Below are positions 11,496-22,539 of a stretch of 64,000 nucleotides of DNA, in pieces. This DNA is from Hawksworthiomyces lignivorus (Eukaryota > Ascomycota > Sordariomycetes > Ophiostomatales > Ophiostomataceae): NCBI GenBank assembly GCA_002917075.1, contig NTMA01000067.1, positions 62,001-126,000 on the forward strand, written 5' to 3'. Numbering within the stretch: position 1 is the first letter of the stretch; every line of letters begins with the position of its first letter. The translations under genes and the position numbers were made by a program. Under the pieces are notes generated by a model. The model was not told the DNA's origin, did no database searches, and worked only from the letters and a program-made list of their open reading frames with translations.

Positions 11496-12776
11496 GACAG
11501 AGAGTGCCATATGTGTCTGGACTGGCGGTCTCGCACAATTGAGTGCATTCGTTTCCTCAGATATGCCAACTGTTATTCGCAGGACCCTGAGCTTCACAGT
11601 GTATTCAATATCTTAGGTGCAATATAAGCGATCAGCAGACTTTGTGAACCAACTACTGAAGCACGATGTATAATCAAATTACTTGCAGTTATACCCTTGA
11701 CTGCCCACAATTTACTATTCCATCTTACTTCTAAAAAATGTCGCTGGTAGGGATATGCCTATATCTTCTTCTGTCGCTTTCCCGGCACAAATAACCAGAT
11801 ATATTGATGGTCCTCAGGGGCTTCGACCAGCACATCAATGCCTGTGTCTTTAGCTTTTTTTTTGCAAGGAAGCGCTCCCACTATGCAATATATCGGATAT
11901 TTCTGTTATCAGGTACATGGGCGGGAAGATCTCAAGGTGTGTGCGGAGGATGTCAACAAGTGGTTCATAGAGAGATGCTCCGCTGAGGTACGATGAAAGT
12001 TACGTTAGGCGGCATTCCTGATGTGGCTGAAGTGTCCTTATATTTTTCCACTGAAAAATGTCTGTAGACATTTGAATAACCGGCCAGACTAAAAATGCGG
12101 TTATAGGGTTAGTGTAAGAATGCCTAGCTTTGTGAATGCAGGCGAGACAGACACAGTCAATTCTCACTAGCTGACCCACCTAGTAATGCTAATCTCTGCC
12201 TGAGATTGCATTGTCATTCAGAAACTATTTACACGTAGGCGAGACGCATTCAACTTGACTGGTAAACCGACGCTCAGGCGCCCTGTGTAGTAGCTAGTTA
12301 GAAAGGTGTTCATGAGCCTTTTTAGCTAGATGCGCTGCTAACTCTCGATAGCTGGCTGGAGGACAAGTGATGAGAGCTGTATTGTATATATAAATAATAA
12401 CTCCTGAATACGAAAATGATAATGGCTTGTACTAAATTGTTGTCCTGACCGTGCAAGGATACCGGACTTCGTATATCACCTCTCTTGGTTCAAGCGCGAG
12501 ATTTCCACAATATCCCATGAGAATCTGATAAGAACTTGCACCCATAGGTGCATTTAAAAAGTAATGATGTGCCAGATTTCCAGAAGTATTTATCTCAATA
12601 ACTTCTCATTGATTGAGATGCTGAGAAACAATAGTCAATGCTAGCTCCAAGACATGTAGACCTGGTGTCTTGAGATAATTCGAAACCGAAAGCAGTCGAT
12701 GTGAATTCAATACTCGTACATCTACATGTCTATCACGGTTCACACTTATTCATTGACATATTTGCGAAAAATAAAG
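11496..12776. other. Intergenic stretch, no gene seen
   Basis: About 1.3 kb of mixed composition after the kinase gene. Frames are short and show no family motif, and no clear repeat was found. Confidence 0.5.
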
Positions 12777-13056
12777 CCGAGGATGAGTTGTCTAAATTTC
12801 TTTCTTGAGAATGTCCCGCCTCGGCTACGATCTATTGTCGTGCTTCACAGCTCAGTCTCATGATACATACGCGGATAAAGATTTGCCAACTAAGGGCAAG
12901 ATCGAATGTTTTTTCGTAAACATCTCCATTTCAATTTTGTCTCTTCAATCTTTACCTCTTTTCTCATGGGCTCAATATCTCACATCAGCTGACTAGATCC
13001 TATGTTACGATGTTGTGGTCCAATATCCGTCAATAGCGTCCATGGCCGGGCCGAGG
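12777..13056. promoter_or_regulatory. BVMO promoter with three CCTCGG-type sites
   Basis: CCGAGG at 12777, CCTCGG at 12819 and CCGAGG at 13051, lying 534, 492 and 260 bases before the BVMO start. Confidence 0.5.
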
Positions 13057-13310
13057 CAACCTATCATTATCAAGAATCTGTACTCTCTCTATTTATCATC
13101 TACATTACTTCGGAATAGCAGATGCCTTAGGGGCAGAATGGTCAGCGTGGTCTAATAAGTCAATTGTAGTCTGTACAGGGGTATTTTAACTTCACAACCT
13201 CCCCCTCGCATAGCATATGAACACTTCGGGGTTATTCTCTACGAGGATAACAAAACAAACTCGTCACTGGCCCTAATATCAACGTGTTCATTATTCATCT
13301 GCATCTTAAA

Positions 13311-15242
13311 ATGGGTTCTATCGAGGTCCCGTCCATCCATCAAACCGGACCGCCAACGGAGGAATTCCTTCGTTCTGCCATTGATAAATCTAATCTCAAT
13401 GCTCTCCGACTTGCTCTTCTTCAGGTCACTGGAGATCCGGAGTTGGCCAAGATGCGCACAACACGCCATGCAGTCCGCGGCGGTGCCATGTACACACATG
13501 TTCTCTGCGAAGAGGATGCTCCGGCACTCAAAGAGAAAGCATTTGCCTATCTTTCCAAACGGAATGCAGATGACCCCATTCCGTCGCCACCAGACAGAGA
13601 AGAAGTTAAAAAGCTCATAGATGTCTTCGGTGATGAACCGGTCAACGATCGCGACTTTGAATACGACTTCGAAGAGCTCGCGTTCGCTGAATTCCCCAGG
13701 AGTGCCAACTGGACTGAGAAGAAACCGTCAGACGATCAGATTAAGAAATTTAAAGTTGTCGTCATTGGGGGCGGTATTAGCGGCGTTGCTGCGGCCGTAC
13801 AATTCAAGCGACTGGGTATCAATTTCCAAGTTATCGAGCGACAGCATGACATTGGTGGCACGTGGTTGCTCAACACATATCCAGATGCACGCGTTGACGT
13901 ATCGAGCTTTCTCTTTCAGTTTAAGTTTATCAAGAACTACCACTGGTCTGAGTATTTTGCAACAGCTGGAGAGACTCAAAGGTATCTTGCTTATGTCGCC
14001 GATAAGTTCCAAGTCCGAGACCGTTTTCTCTTCAATCGGGAGGTGGTTAGCTGCATCTGGCGTGAAGACCAGAGCGAGTGGGAGCTCACCATCAAGCACA
14101 CTAATGGTGACTTCGAGACAATGAGATGTAACGCAATCGTCAGCGGTTCAGGCCTCTTTTCGACGCCAAAGTTACCCGATATCAAAGGCTTGGAGGATTT
14201 CGGTGGTGCTGCCTTCCATACTGCCCACTGGGACCACAGCGTTGACTATACTAACAAAAACGTCGCGCTTCTTGGTACGGGCTCCACCGGTACTCAACTG
14301 GCTTCCGCAGTTGCCGAGAAAGCAAAGTCGCTCACCGTGTATCAGCGAACACCTAACTGGATCATGAATATGGAAGGATACCGCGCTACGATTGATGATG
14401 CTGTGCGCTACGTGTTTGATAATATGCCGTACTACTGGAATTGGTTCTGCTATTCAGCACATAGAACAACACAGCAGCTCCAATACATGCAGGACTACGA
14501 CAAAGATTGGCAGGCGAAAGGAGGTATCATCAACGAGCGTAATGACCTAGCTCGTAAGGCTCTTATCAATTATATTGATCAGAAGTCCCAGGGTATCCCA
14601 GGTCTGAAAGAAAAGCTAACCCCTCATTACGCACCACTTGTTCGCCGCCTTGTTGTAGACAACGGCTTCTATGACACGCTTCGTCGTGACAACGTAGAGC
14701 TGGTGACTGATTATATTGACACGTTTACCAAAACGGGAATAAAGACCACGGACGGTAAAGAACGACCCTTCGATGTCGTTATCCTTGGAACCGGCTTCAG
14801 AACATCTCAATACTTCTGGCCCTGCAAGTACGTCGGACGGAGTGGTGCGACAATGGAGGAACTATGGAAGAAGGACGGCCCTCGGTCATATCTTGGTCTA
14901 ACTATGCCGGGATTTCCAAACTTTTTCATCCTATACGGGCCTAATCATCAGCCACGAGCCGGTGCATTCTATTCCTGGGGCGAGATATGGATGCGGTACA
15001 TAAGCGAATGTATCATCCATCTCATTGAGAATGGCAGCAAGTCAATGGATTGCCGTAAGGATGTTTTCGATGTCTACAATGCCAAACTTGATGAGGCATG
15101 CAAAGAGCTCATCTGGGAATCCGAGGGCGCTTCATACTACGTTAATGAGCTCGGTCGCCAGAGTGTCAATGCACCATGGCACACATCTGAATACCACCGC
15201 ATGGTTCAAGAGCCCAATTTTGGAGATTTTATAATTTCTTAA
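13311..15242 (+). CDS. Baeyer-Villiger monooxygenase, HAPMO-like
   Basis: A flavin- and NADPH-dependent enzyme that inserts oxygen next to a ketone to make an ester or lactone. The frame opens at 13284, but the ATG at 13311 (MGSIEVPS) is the better start, giving 643 residues and no intron. An N-terminal extension of about 145 residues precedes the FAD loop GGGISG (153-158). The BVMO signature FxGxxxHxxxWD is at 297-308, and the NADPH loop GTGSTG at 322-327. The extension and overall length resemble 4-hydroxyacetophenone monooxygenase and fungal BVMOs rather than cyclohexanone monooxygenase. It is flanked at a distance by two HSL-type esterases able to hydrolyse its product. Cyclic terpenoid ketones or steroids are plausible substrates. 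Confidence 0.96.
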   Translation: MGSIEVPSIHQTGPPTEEFLRSAIDKSNLNALRLALLQVTGDPELAKMRTTRHAVRGGAMYTHVLCEEDAPALKEKAFAYLSKRNADDPIPSPPDREEVKKLIDVFGDEPVNDRDFEYDFEELAFAEFPRSANWTEKKPSDDQIKKFKVVVIGGGISGVAAAVQFKRLGINFQVIERQHDIGGTWLLNTYPDARVDVSSFLFQFKFIKNYHWSEYFATAGETQRYLAYVADKFQVRDRFLFNREVVSCIWREDQSEWELTIKHTNGDFETMRCNAIVSGSGLFSTPKLPDIKGLEDFGGAAFHTAHWDHSVDYTNKNVALLGTGSTGTQLASAVAEKAKSLTVYQRTPNWIMNMEGYRATIDDAVRYVFDNMPYYWNWFCYSAHRTTQQLQYMQDYDKDWQAKGGIINERNDLARKALINYIDQKSQGIPGLKEKLTPHYAPLVRRLVVDNGFYDTLRRDNVELVTDYIDTFTKTGIKTTDGKERPFDVVILGTGFRTSQYFWPCKYVGRSGATMEELWKKDGPRSYLGLTMPGFPNFFILYGPNHQPRAGAFYSWGEIWMRYISECIIHLIENGSKSMDCRKDVFDVYNAKLDEACKELIWESEGASYYVNELGRQSVNAPWHTSEYHRMVQEPNFGDFIIS

Positions 15243-15734
15243 GCAGATGTATGGAGTGTTTACGCAAGGAACCGCTCCCTCTCGTTTAAATTGATGCAGA
15301 CTCCAAGTTAAGAAGTGTTAACGAGCTGTTTATTTAACTAGTAGCTAAATGTGTCACGTCAATTCTGCATTTTATGATTCGTTCACCAGGACACTTAACG
15401 TCTACGAACCTCAATAATTCAAGGCAAAAAATGTTCAGGGCTAACTACCGTATATTCGTGAATCTATAAATGTCTCGACCGACAGCCTAATCCGTGGCTA
15501 GTTTACATACATATGTAACAGTTGTCGTAGATACAGCTCAGACGAGCCATGGCCAACAATAAATCCAATTGGATTTCATTAATTGTCCGTTTAATTAACA
15601 TCATCAAACACCATCAACGATTCAGAGCCGCAGCACGGCGGTTTAGGATCCAAGTAAATATTGTCTTTTGTAAATGGACAGATAACTATAAATAAATGGT
15701 TCGACGAAGCAATGTTTCTGCATTGGACGCCCGA
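15243..15734. other. Convergent gap after BVMO
   Basis: AT-rich spacer between the 3' ends of the BVMO and hydrolase 2 genes. No gene, repeat or CCTCGG site seen. Confidence 0.6.
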
Positions 15735-16706
15735 TTAAAGCGAATACACTGCATTTAATCGATTCTCATCTGCCCTCTTGGTGGCTGGTATGCCCGGTGC
15801 AACTATTTCGAATGCATGTGGCAACCCAGCATATACGTGAAGTTCTGTCTCTATATTTTCTGCTAATAGCCTTCTCGCGTATTCAATAGTCTCATTTCGA
15901 AATATATCTAGCGTACCCACATCTAGATAAGTCGTTGGTAGACCTGCGACGCTCTCTGCGCGAGCTGGGGCGACATATGGAGATACGACGGCATCTGGTT
16001 TGCCAGCCTTATCCGCACCGAGGAGACAAGTCCACGCCACTATGTTGTCCTGAGTCTTCCAGAAGGCCAGAGGTTCGACCGCTTCGTTAGCTGTCATATT
16101 TCGGTCATCGAGCATAGGATAAATCAGGATTTGTTTCGCAAGAGGAGGCTGCAAATTCCTGTCTCGTGCCATAAGTGCGACGCCAGCGGCCAGGCCACCT
16201 CCTGCGCTCTGTCCGAAGACTGCAATTCGTGCTGGGTCTATATTGTGTTTGAGCGCATTCTGCTGTAGCCAACAGAGGCCGGCATAGCAGTCTTCGACAA
16301 GAGTTGTGCCAGCATATTCAGGTGCTAGGCGATAGTCGACGCTGAAAATCGGTATCGATGTCTTACTCACGAGACCTGTCAGTGTCTTCGCATGCATCTC
16401 GGCAGACCCCATTATCATTCCGCCACCGTGAAAGTGGAGCAGAGCAGGACCGGGTACTGCCAGCTTAGTTCCCTGCTTGACCAACGCGAGTATTGGAACT
16501 TGATGCCCATCGGGTGCCTCTGCATAGTATAGTGTTTGCTCTACATCGAACGTGTCAGGGAATTTGCTGATAAGTGCAGCTACTCCCGCGTCCCTAGTTT
16601 TTCGACTAGGAATAACATTCTCCAGAGTAAGTTCTTTTCTATTTGCAAGAAAAGGCAGAAGTGACTCCAATTGTTTGAAGTAGTCAGGGTCGTATTGCAG
16701 AGACAT
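15735..16706 (-). CDS. HSL-type alpha/beta hydrolase 2 (esterase/lactonase)
   Basis: A 323-residue, intron-free paralogue of hydrolase 1. The oxyanion motif HGGG is at 93-96, the nucleophile Ser167 is in GQSAG, and Asp267 and His297 complete the triad. The two proteins share long identical stretches such as PPLAKQILIYPMLDDR. It lies tail-to-tail with the BVMO, so a role in opening the lactone or cleaving the ester made by that enzyme is the simplest idea. The pair may take different stereoisomers or different intermediates. No targeting signal is evident. Confidence 0.93.
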   Translation of the reverse strand: MSLQYDPDYFKQLESLLPFLANRKELTLENVIPSRKTRDAGVAALISKFPDTFDVEQTLYYAEAPDGHQVPILALVKQGTKLAVPGPALLHFHGGGMIMGSAEMHAKTLTGLVSKTSIPIFSVDYRLAPEYAGTTLVEDCYAGLCWLQQNALKHNIDPARIAVFGQSAGGGLAAGVALMARDRNLQPPLAKQILIYPMLDDRNMTANEAVEPLAFWKTQDNIVAWTCLLGADKAGKPDAVVSPYVAPARAESVAGLPTTYLDVGTLDIFRNETIEYARRLLAENIETELHVYAGLPHAFEIVAPGIPATKRADENRLNAVYSL

Positions 16707-17140
16707 TATGGTTTGTCTAAAAGTGGTGTAAGCAATAACTTAGATATATGTTGGCAACTTGTAACTGCTTGAATACGGATTGCAGAACTCTTCTCATGTG
16801 GATTACTCTAGAAATTTAGAGGAACATATAAATACAAAACAGGCTGCTTTAGGCAACATGGGGCATGGCCCCACTATCGAGCTGGGTCGCAGAGTATCAC
16901 ACCAAAGATTAGAGATTTTTAGCCTGCGGACTATATATCTGATCAATGTTCCATTTATTTCGCCTTAATATGCCTATCTCTCCAAGTCTGCTTTAGCAAA
17001 GATGACATCTCACATATCATGAAATGATAACTGTCTGTATGCAAATCTATTGAATCTTCAAACAATCGTATTAGCTTCATCATGAATTTTGATAATAGTT
17101 ATAGGTACATTCAATTGTTGTGCGATGGCATTGTCTACTT

Positions 17141-17191
17141 CCTCGGGTATATGGTATACCCGTCGGCCTCGAAGTATGATCATTGCCGAGG
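17141..17191. promoter_or_regulatory. CCTCGG and CCGAGG upstream of hydrolase 2
   Basis: CCTCGG at 17141 and CCGAGG at 17186, facing each other, 435 and 480 bases before the hydrolase 2 start. They lie in the 2 kb divergent region shared with the lyase fusion gene. Confidence 0.45.
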
Positions 17192-18566
17192 ATGGGGCCA
17201 GAATATGTACAATTTCGACTACCATTGTGAAATGTTCAATCTATTGACGGTGAGTTGACCAGGAATGAAGCAAAGAAAAGTCACATACAGCGCTATACGC
17301 AGCATGATTACAAGTTGCTAATGTACATAATTACACTAGAGGTGTGCAATTTATACAAAAGAAATAGCACAGCATTAATTCAATGCACACTCTAGCCAGA
17401 CATCTAATTCCAAAGAACGATCTAATTGATGAAATGGGGTCAGACACCGAAACTCTGCGTCGTTAACAAAACCCGCAAGGGTACAAAGGATAAAAAATTA
17501 TCAGCTAATTTGCGAGTACGGTCTGCGTCAACGTATAAATCTATATTCTCTGTTCAATCCAGAAACGGATATGTTCACAACAACTAGATGTCCATGACTC
17601 ATGCAGTATTCTCATCAGTACAGTTGAGCATTAGCCACAGGATTTTGGAAAAGTACAAGAATATGGTGGATACTTAAGAAATATTTTCCTGGATCAAAAA
17701 GTTAGAGTCTGAGATTTAGTTCACCGTGTTAGCAAGATCTGCGGCATCGTAACCAAGTTAATGACTTGATGCTGATTTTGTAAACAACCCTGCATTCACA
17801 ATTAATATCTAAAGGACTTCAGCGCACTGAGCTACATATCAGAGGCACAAACGGTAAGATTATTGACTATAGAGCACCGAAACAGGTCTAGACGCAGAGA
17901 ATTATCAATCCGGTGCGGATACTCCTATTTACGATACTAGCCGCGGAAAGTTGTGATTATGTTATAATGACGGGATTCAGGTGGAGATTATTAACCATAA
18001 CTCTACCAGCGTAAACAGAAGTATAGCGCCGTATCGGCTCAGTACATTTTTTTATTTTAAGTCATGATAACCCTAACACGTTCGATACTAGATGGTTTAA
18101 GCTAACATGAACTCAACTCAAGATATAATATAAATTAAAGAGCCGCGGTTGAACGCGGGTCTACCGGACGCTATCGCCAGTTGTACCGTTGGTTACAAGA
18201 AAGACACGAGAAACTTGATGTTTTCCGAGATTGTGGTAGTTGTAAGCATGGCTCAAAGTGCACACTTGGGAGAAAGGCTGGACAGACTTCGGTGGAATTC
18301 TAGTTGAACAACGGAATAAAACCGACCAGGGAATTATATAATTAGGAAATCTTGCCGTAGTCGCGGAGATTACATAGAACAAAAAATTGGCTAATAAATC
18401 TATGTGTCTGTTATTTGGTAGGCCTATGACTAGCAACGGTATTTTCCATAATGTCTGAGATATGTAAAAGCCTTATGTTTGCTGCCCAACAAGACACATG
18501 GCGAGAAATAGATTTGGTAATTGGCAATAGCTTTGTAATAACCTTTACATGAAGTTTGTGTCATTT
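17192..18566. other. AT-rich intergenic stretch
   Basis: About 1.4 kb of AT-rich DNA with only short, motif-free frames. Nothing recognised. Confidence 0.5.
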
Positions 18567-18595
18567 CCGAGGGCTTCAGTAGCCGTCACCCTCGG
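18567..18595. promoter_or_regulatory. Paired inverted CCGAGG/CCTCGG before lyase fusion gene
   Basis: CCGAGG at 18567 and CCTCGG at 18590, 201 and 178 bases before the preferred start, in the same inward-facing arrangement as at SDR 1. Confidence 0.5.
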
Positions 18596-18767
18596 TTAAG
18601 TTAAAACCGTATTGCCACGCTTCAACAACTACAGCATGGCTGAAGCTTTTAACATCTTAGACGCAAATGGTGCATCCAACTGCCTTATAGTAATTAATGA
18701 ATTTCAAGAGTTTCAAATCTATTTGGCACTCATTTTTGGGGTTGATGACACACACTCATCATTAAAT

Positions 18768-20851
18768 ATGATTCATAAGGTTATTCGTCATTCATCGTTA
18801 TCATCGCCTGTACGCGCCAATAATGTTAGGAGCGCTACAGCATTCAGGCGAGCTGAGCGATCTCCTCTCCACAGCCAGGTCTTCCCACTACACTTACCAC
18901 GTTTGTATTCAACGTCATCTTCAACAACAGGAGGCCGCCATGTTCGAATAATTGAAGTTGGACCCAGAGATGGCCTACAGAATATAAAACAGATGGTTCC
19001 AAGAGAAATAAAGACTGAATTAATTCAGCGATTGGCTCAAACTGGACTTCGAGACATCGAGGCGACTTCTTTTGTGTCACCAAAATGGGTTCCCCAACTT
19101 TCAGATGCACACATGGTTTTGCAGGAGACCATTCGTTTTGCTCAGTTACAGAAAGACTCGGGAAAGTTTAGGTTCCCTGTCCTAGCACCAAATGCCAAAG
19201 GACTGCAAAACGCAAAAGCTGCTGGGGCCGATGAGATCGTTGTTTTCGCCTCTGTCACAGAAGCATTCAGCAAGGCAAATCAGAATTGCAGCGTCAATGA
19301 GGCTATCAACCAGGCCAGAGCCGTCGCAAAAGAAGCTCTAGCACTCGGTATCAAAGTGCGAGGGTGAGTCACATTCTGGAGTTCATAATATTCTCCGAAT
19401 AATAATATAAACTAACGAATTAATACGGCTACAGTGTCATTTCCTGCATCTTTTCGGATCCATTTTCTGGGCCTACTGCGCCACAGGATGTCTTACGAGT
19501 TGTCCAGCAGTTTCTTAACATGGGCTGCTATGAGGTTGGACTCGGAGACACATTGGGTGTTGGCACCCCGAAGGACACGCAAGATCTACTAGATGTTCTC
19601 CTTCGTGACATCCCTGCTGACAGGCTCGCCGGCCATTTTCACGACACGTACGGCCAGGGCATAGCGAATATGTACCGGGCATACGAGATGGGAATTCGGA
19701 CGTTTGACAGCAGCGTCGCAGGCTTAGGCGGATGTCCTTACGCCCCAGGCGCCAGAGGGAACGTATCAACTGAGGATGTGGTCTATACTTTAGAAAAGGC
19801 TGGTGTAAATACAGGAGTTGACCTGGACAAGCTGATTACTGTGGGCCTGTGGATCTCGGACAAGATCGGCATTCCGTACGGGAGTCGAGTTGGTGCGGCT
19901 CTTGCGTCCAAGAGAACTAGCACTTCGCGTTCATCTTCCCAAGGTCAATCCAAGAACGAGAAACTAGGATCGAACAATAACGAGATCCTGAGAACTTGGA
20001 CAACTGTCGAAGACACGGGAGAATACCGTGTTTCTCGCTCTGGCACTACGCTAAAGATTACATTAACTCGACATAAGCATGGAAACTCGATGACTGACGC
20101 TATGCTTGAGGGTCTGACAGATTTGTTCCGAAATCTGCACGACGACCCCTTGACATACAGCGTAGTTCTTGAATCTGAGGGAAAATATTTTTGCACCGGC
20201 ATGGATTTAAGCGGAAGTACCAATACAACAGACATGACGGGAGACTCAAATTATTACGAAAAGGTTGCTGCTTTATTTGAAGCTATCGATCGAGTACCCC
20301 AAACCACCATTGCTGTTATTGATGGACCATGCTTCGGAGGTGGTGTGGGACTGGGCTTTGTTTGCGATGTTAGGTTGGTGTCCCCGAAAGCACGCTGGAC
20401 ACTCAGCGAAGTCAAGATTGGAGTCAGTCCTGCAGTTATTTCGAAATTCCTAGTGCGAGAATGGGGATCTTCGATGGCACGAGAGGCTATGTTATCTGGA
20501 AGGGAAATCTCACCGGAGGAGCTCCGGTGGGTTGGCGCAGTACACGCGGTCACTGCCGAAGGTGAGTCACTTGACTCGAAAGTCAACAAGTACCTAAGCC
20601 AGTTAGAGAGATGCGCGCCACGGTCAGCATCCGTAAATAAAGAGCTTGCGAGACGGGCGTGGCTCGCACCGGAGAGTGAAGCACAGACTAGACTGGTCAA
20701 AAAGGCCTTTCACACCATGATGACCGATGGTGGGGAAGGCCAGCATGGTATTCGACAGTTTCGAGAGAAGAACACGGCTTTTAGTTGGCGAGAGTTCTGG
20801 AACAGGAAGAATCCGTTCACAAACCCAATCTATAACGAAGCCAGAGATTAA
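18768..20851 (+). CDS. HMG-CoA lyase fused to LiuC-like methylglutaconyl-CoA hydratase, mitochondrial
   Basis: A bifunctional protein of 670 residues from exons 18768-19363 and 19435-20851. I chose the ATG at 18768 rather than 18612 because it begins an Arg-rich, acid-poor presequence ending near LYSTSSS, typical of mitochondrial import. Residues 57-355 are HMG-CoA lyase: GPRDGLQN at 65-72 with Arg67 and Asp68, HFHD at 266-269, and the active Cys299 in GLGGCPYAPGARGN. After a Ser/Lys/Asn-rich linker (about 357-385) comes a crotonase domain with GPCFGGGVGL at 496-505 and Glu524. Crotonases usually have Glu where this one has Gly504; bacterial LiuC methylglutaconyl-CoA hydratases share the GGGVGL form. 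The two domains would run consecutive steps, hydration to HMG-CoA and its cleavage to acetoacetate and acetyl-CoA. Confidence 0.93.
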
Positions 20852-20887
20852 TTTTTTCTTTTTTTTTTTTTTTTTTAAAAAAAAAAA
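20852..20887. repeat. Poly-T/poly-A inverted tract
   Basis: Directly after the stop codon about 25 T (one interruption) are followed by 11 A, able to pair as a short hairpin. This may be a simple-repeat slippage product or part of the 3' UTR. Confidence 0.7.
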
Positions 20888-21317
20888 CATTCTGTATCAA
20901 TGAATCTACGAACACTCGCCGATTGACTTGTCCCAAGCTATATTCTGTATTCTAATTCATCACACCAACCGGATTATCTACTAGACAATATTTGATACCT
21001 TTCACTCAGCTATCGTCACAGTTGAATAGAGTTTTGCAAGTGCAGTAATGGCGGCCAACAAGGGGCACAATAAAAGCCATTATGGGCATCGCCGTCAGAC
21101 GCTTGAATTGGGTGCAGAGGAGCAACTAGAGAAGAGATACACCAAAAGGAGCAGATTTATATAAGTTGCGGTTTTGGCCTTATTAGGAAGTTCGATTGAT
21201 GTGTCTCGTAATTAAAAGGGCAAGTGTGTGCACAGTCTGGTGGCGACAATGGTTACCTACATGAAAGCTCTTTTTTGCATGTAACGTAGGAAATTATATA
21301 ATCATGTACTATGAGCT

Positions 21318-21400
21318 GTTGAGTTATAAAGCACCGTGACAGATTACAAGGGAATTGATCCTTTTGCTAATGATACAGTGGCATATTGGTAGCACTCAAC
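21318..21400 (-). repeat. Diverged third copy of the 85-bp repeat
   Basis: Similar in order and spacing to the exact inverted repeat at 22216-22300/24020-24104 and in the orientation of the right-hand copy, but with many substitutions. It keeps the segments around GGGAATTGATCC and CACTCAACAT. Confidence 0.65.
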
Positions 21401-21762
21401 ATGAACTTTGCCCTGTACATATTAGTATTACTAGAGGGCTTCTTCCCTGGCTGCCCCTAGGGATGTTCTCTGCCTTCTGAAGCCAATCCGATCTGAACTT
21501 GGCACGTCTTACCATTACCCTGTTGACAATTGAGAGTTTTCACTACTAACCGTCTTGCCGAGAGAATACAAGCAATTTCTTTGCCTTAATATTTCATATT
21601 TTAGTGCGTAAAATGAACTCTTTTTTCCGCAAATTACTATGCTATGCAAGCACTACAATATTAGCACCTGTTCCATATTCCGTTCAAAGTCACAGAACGC
21701 TGGACAAGCAAATACGTAGGACCAGAAGGCTCGATGCCAACTTAACTGCTCTACTAATTAGA

Positions 21763-22210
21763 TATTGAGTCGTAGCAATGGGGGGAGACTTTTGCTCTCT
21801 GGAGCTATTCTGCTATCTCTCACCGCCCTGGGGCATACAAAAGGGGAGGCAGACTTTTTGCTCCTTTCACGAAATAGATTAGGCAGGCACCTTAATACAC
21901 ACTTTCTGAGCAGATACGGCTTCCGACCAAAGTTGAGGCTATTCATGAGAACAAAAACGAAGTCAATTGATTGTGAATTGGTTGAGATTTGAAAAAGGCC
22001 TCTAGCCGGAGGCCAGAGGCCGACCCGGACCAAAGGCTACTACAGTCACATCACAGAACTTAACCATCAACACAACAAGGGAGGCAACTTCATGCACTCC
22101 CAAGAGCAGGAGGGTTAAGCATCTTGCTGATTAGCCTCTGCGAGGCTGCTCAGCGAGCTTAGTTGAGTTGTGGTGGTCTTGGTGGTTAGGTAGAGTCGAG
22201 GGGTCAGCCC
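21763..22210 (+). repeat. Dispersed ~450-bp repeat, copy A
   Basis: Matches 38216-38680 in reverse orientation over nearly its whole length, with substitutions scattered throughout. Both contain a GC-rich palindromic stretch around AGGCCTCTnGCCGGAGGCC. It codes for nothing recognisable; a solo LTR or a non-autonomous element is likely. It stops a few bases before the left 85-bp inverted repeat. Confidence 0.8.
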
Positions 22211-22215
22211 GGCTT

Positions 22216-22300
22216 GTTGAGTGATGCCACTAGGCCACTGTACCAGTACAAAAAGGATCAATCCCCTTGGACACATGTAACAGTACCTTATAACTTAACA
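22216..22300 (+). repeat. 85-bp exact inverted repeat, left arm
   Basis: The reverse complement is found without a mismatch at 24020-24104. The two arms enclose a decayed CoA-transferase gene and a MITE-like element. Confidence 0.9.
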
Positions 22301-22539
22301 CGTCTCGCTCTCAATATCGTACTAGGTGAAGTGATTGACGAATGGCTAATAGAATGAAAATTAAACTTTGCATGCTCTTCTTTTGCATGTTTGTGGAGGG
22401 TCCATATCGATAACCTTGGCAATCAGAAGTTATTATCACGCCCTCTAAAAAAATCCTATGTCAACCAATAGAATAATCACAGAACTCCAGCCAGTCTCAG
22501 CCCCATTGATTCCCCAGTGCCGATACCTATACTATTAAG

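Noticed and set aside
13728..14099. 123-codon minus-strand frame
   Set aside because: Antisense to the intact BVMO coding sequence; no motif of its own.
18612..18767. Upstream in-frame ATG of the lyase fusion gene
   Set aside because: Would put an acidic, non-targeting 52-residue segment before a good mitochondrial presequence; the CCTCGG pair also fits the later start better.
20254..20700. 148-codon minus-strand frame
   Set aside because: Antisense to the crotonase domain of the fusion gene; composition mirrors the sense codons.
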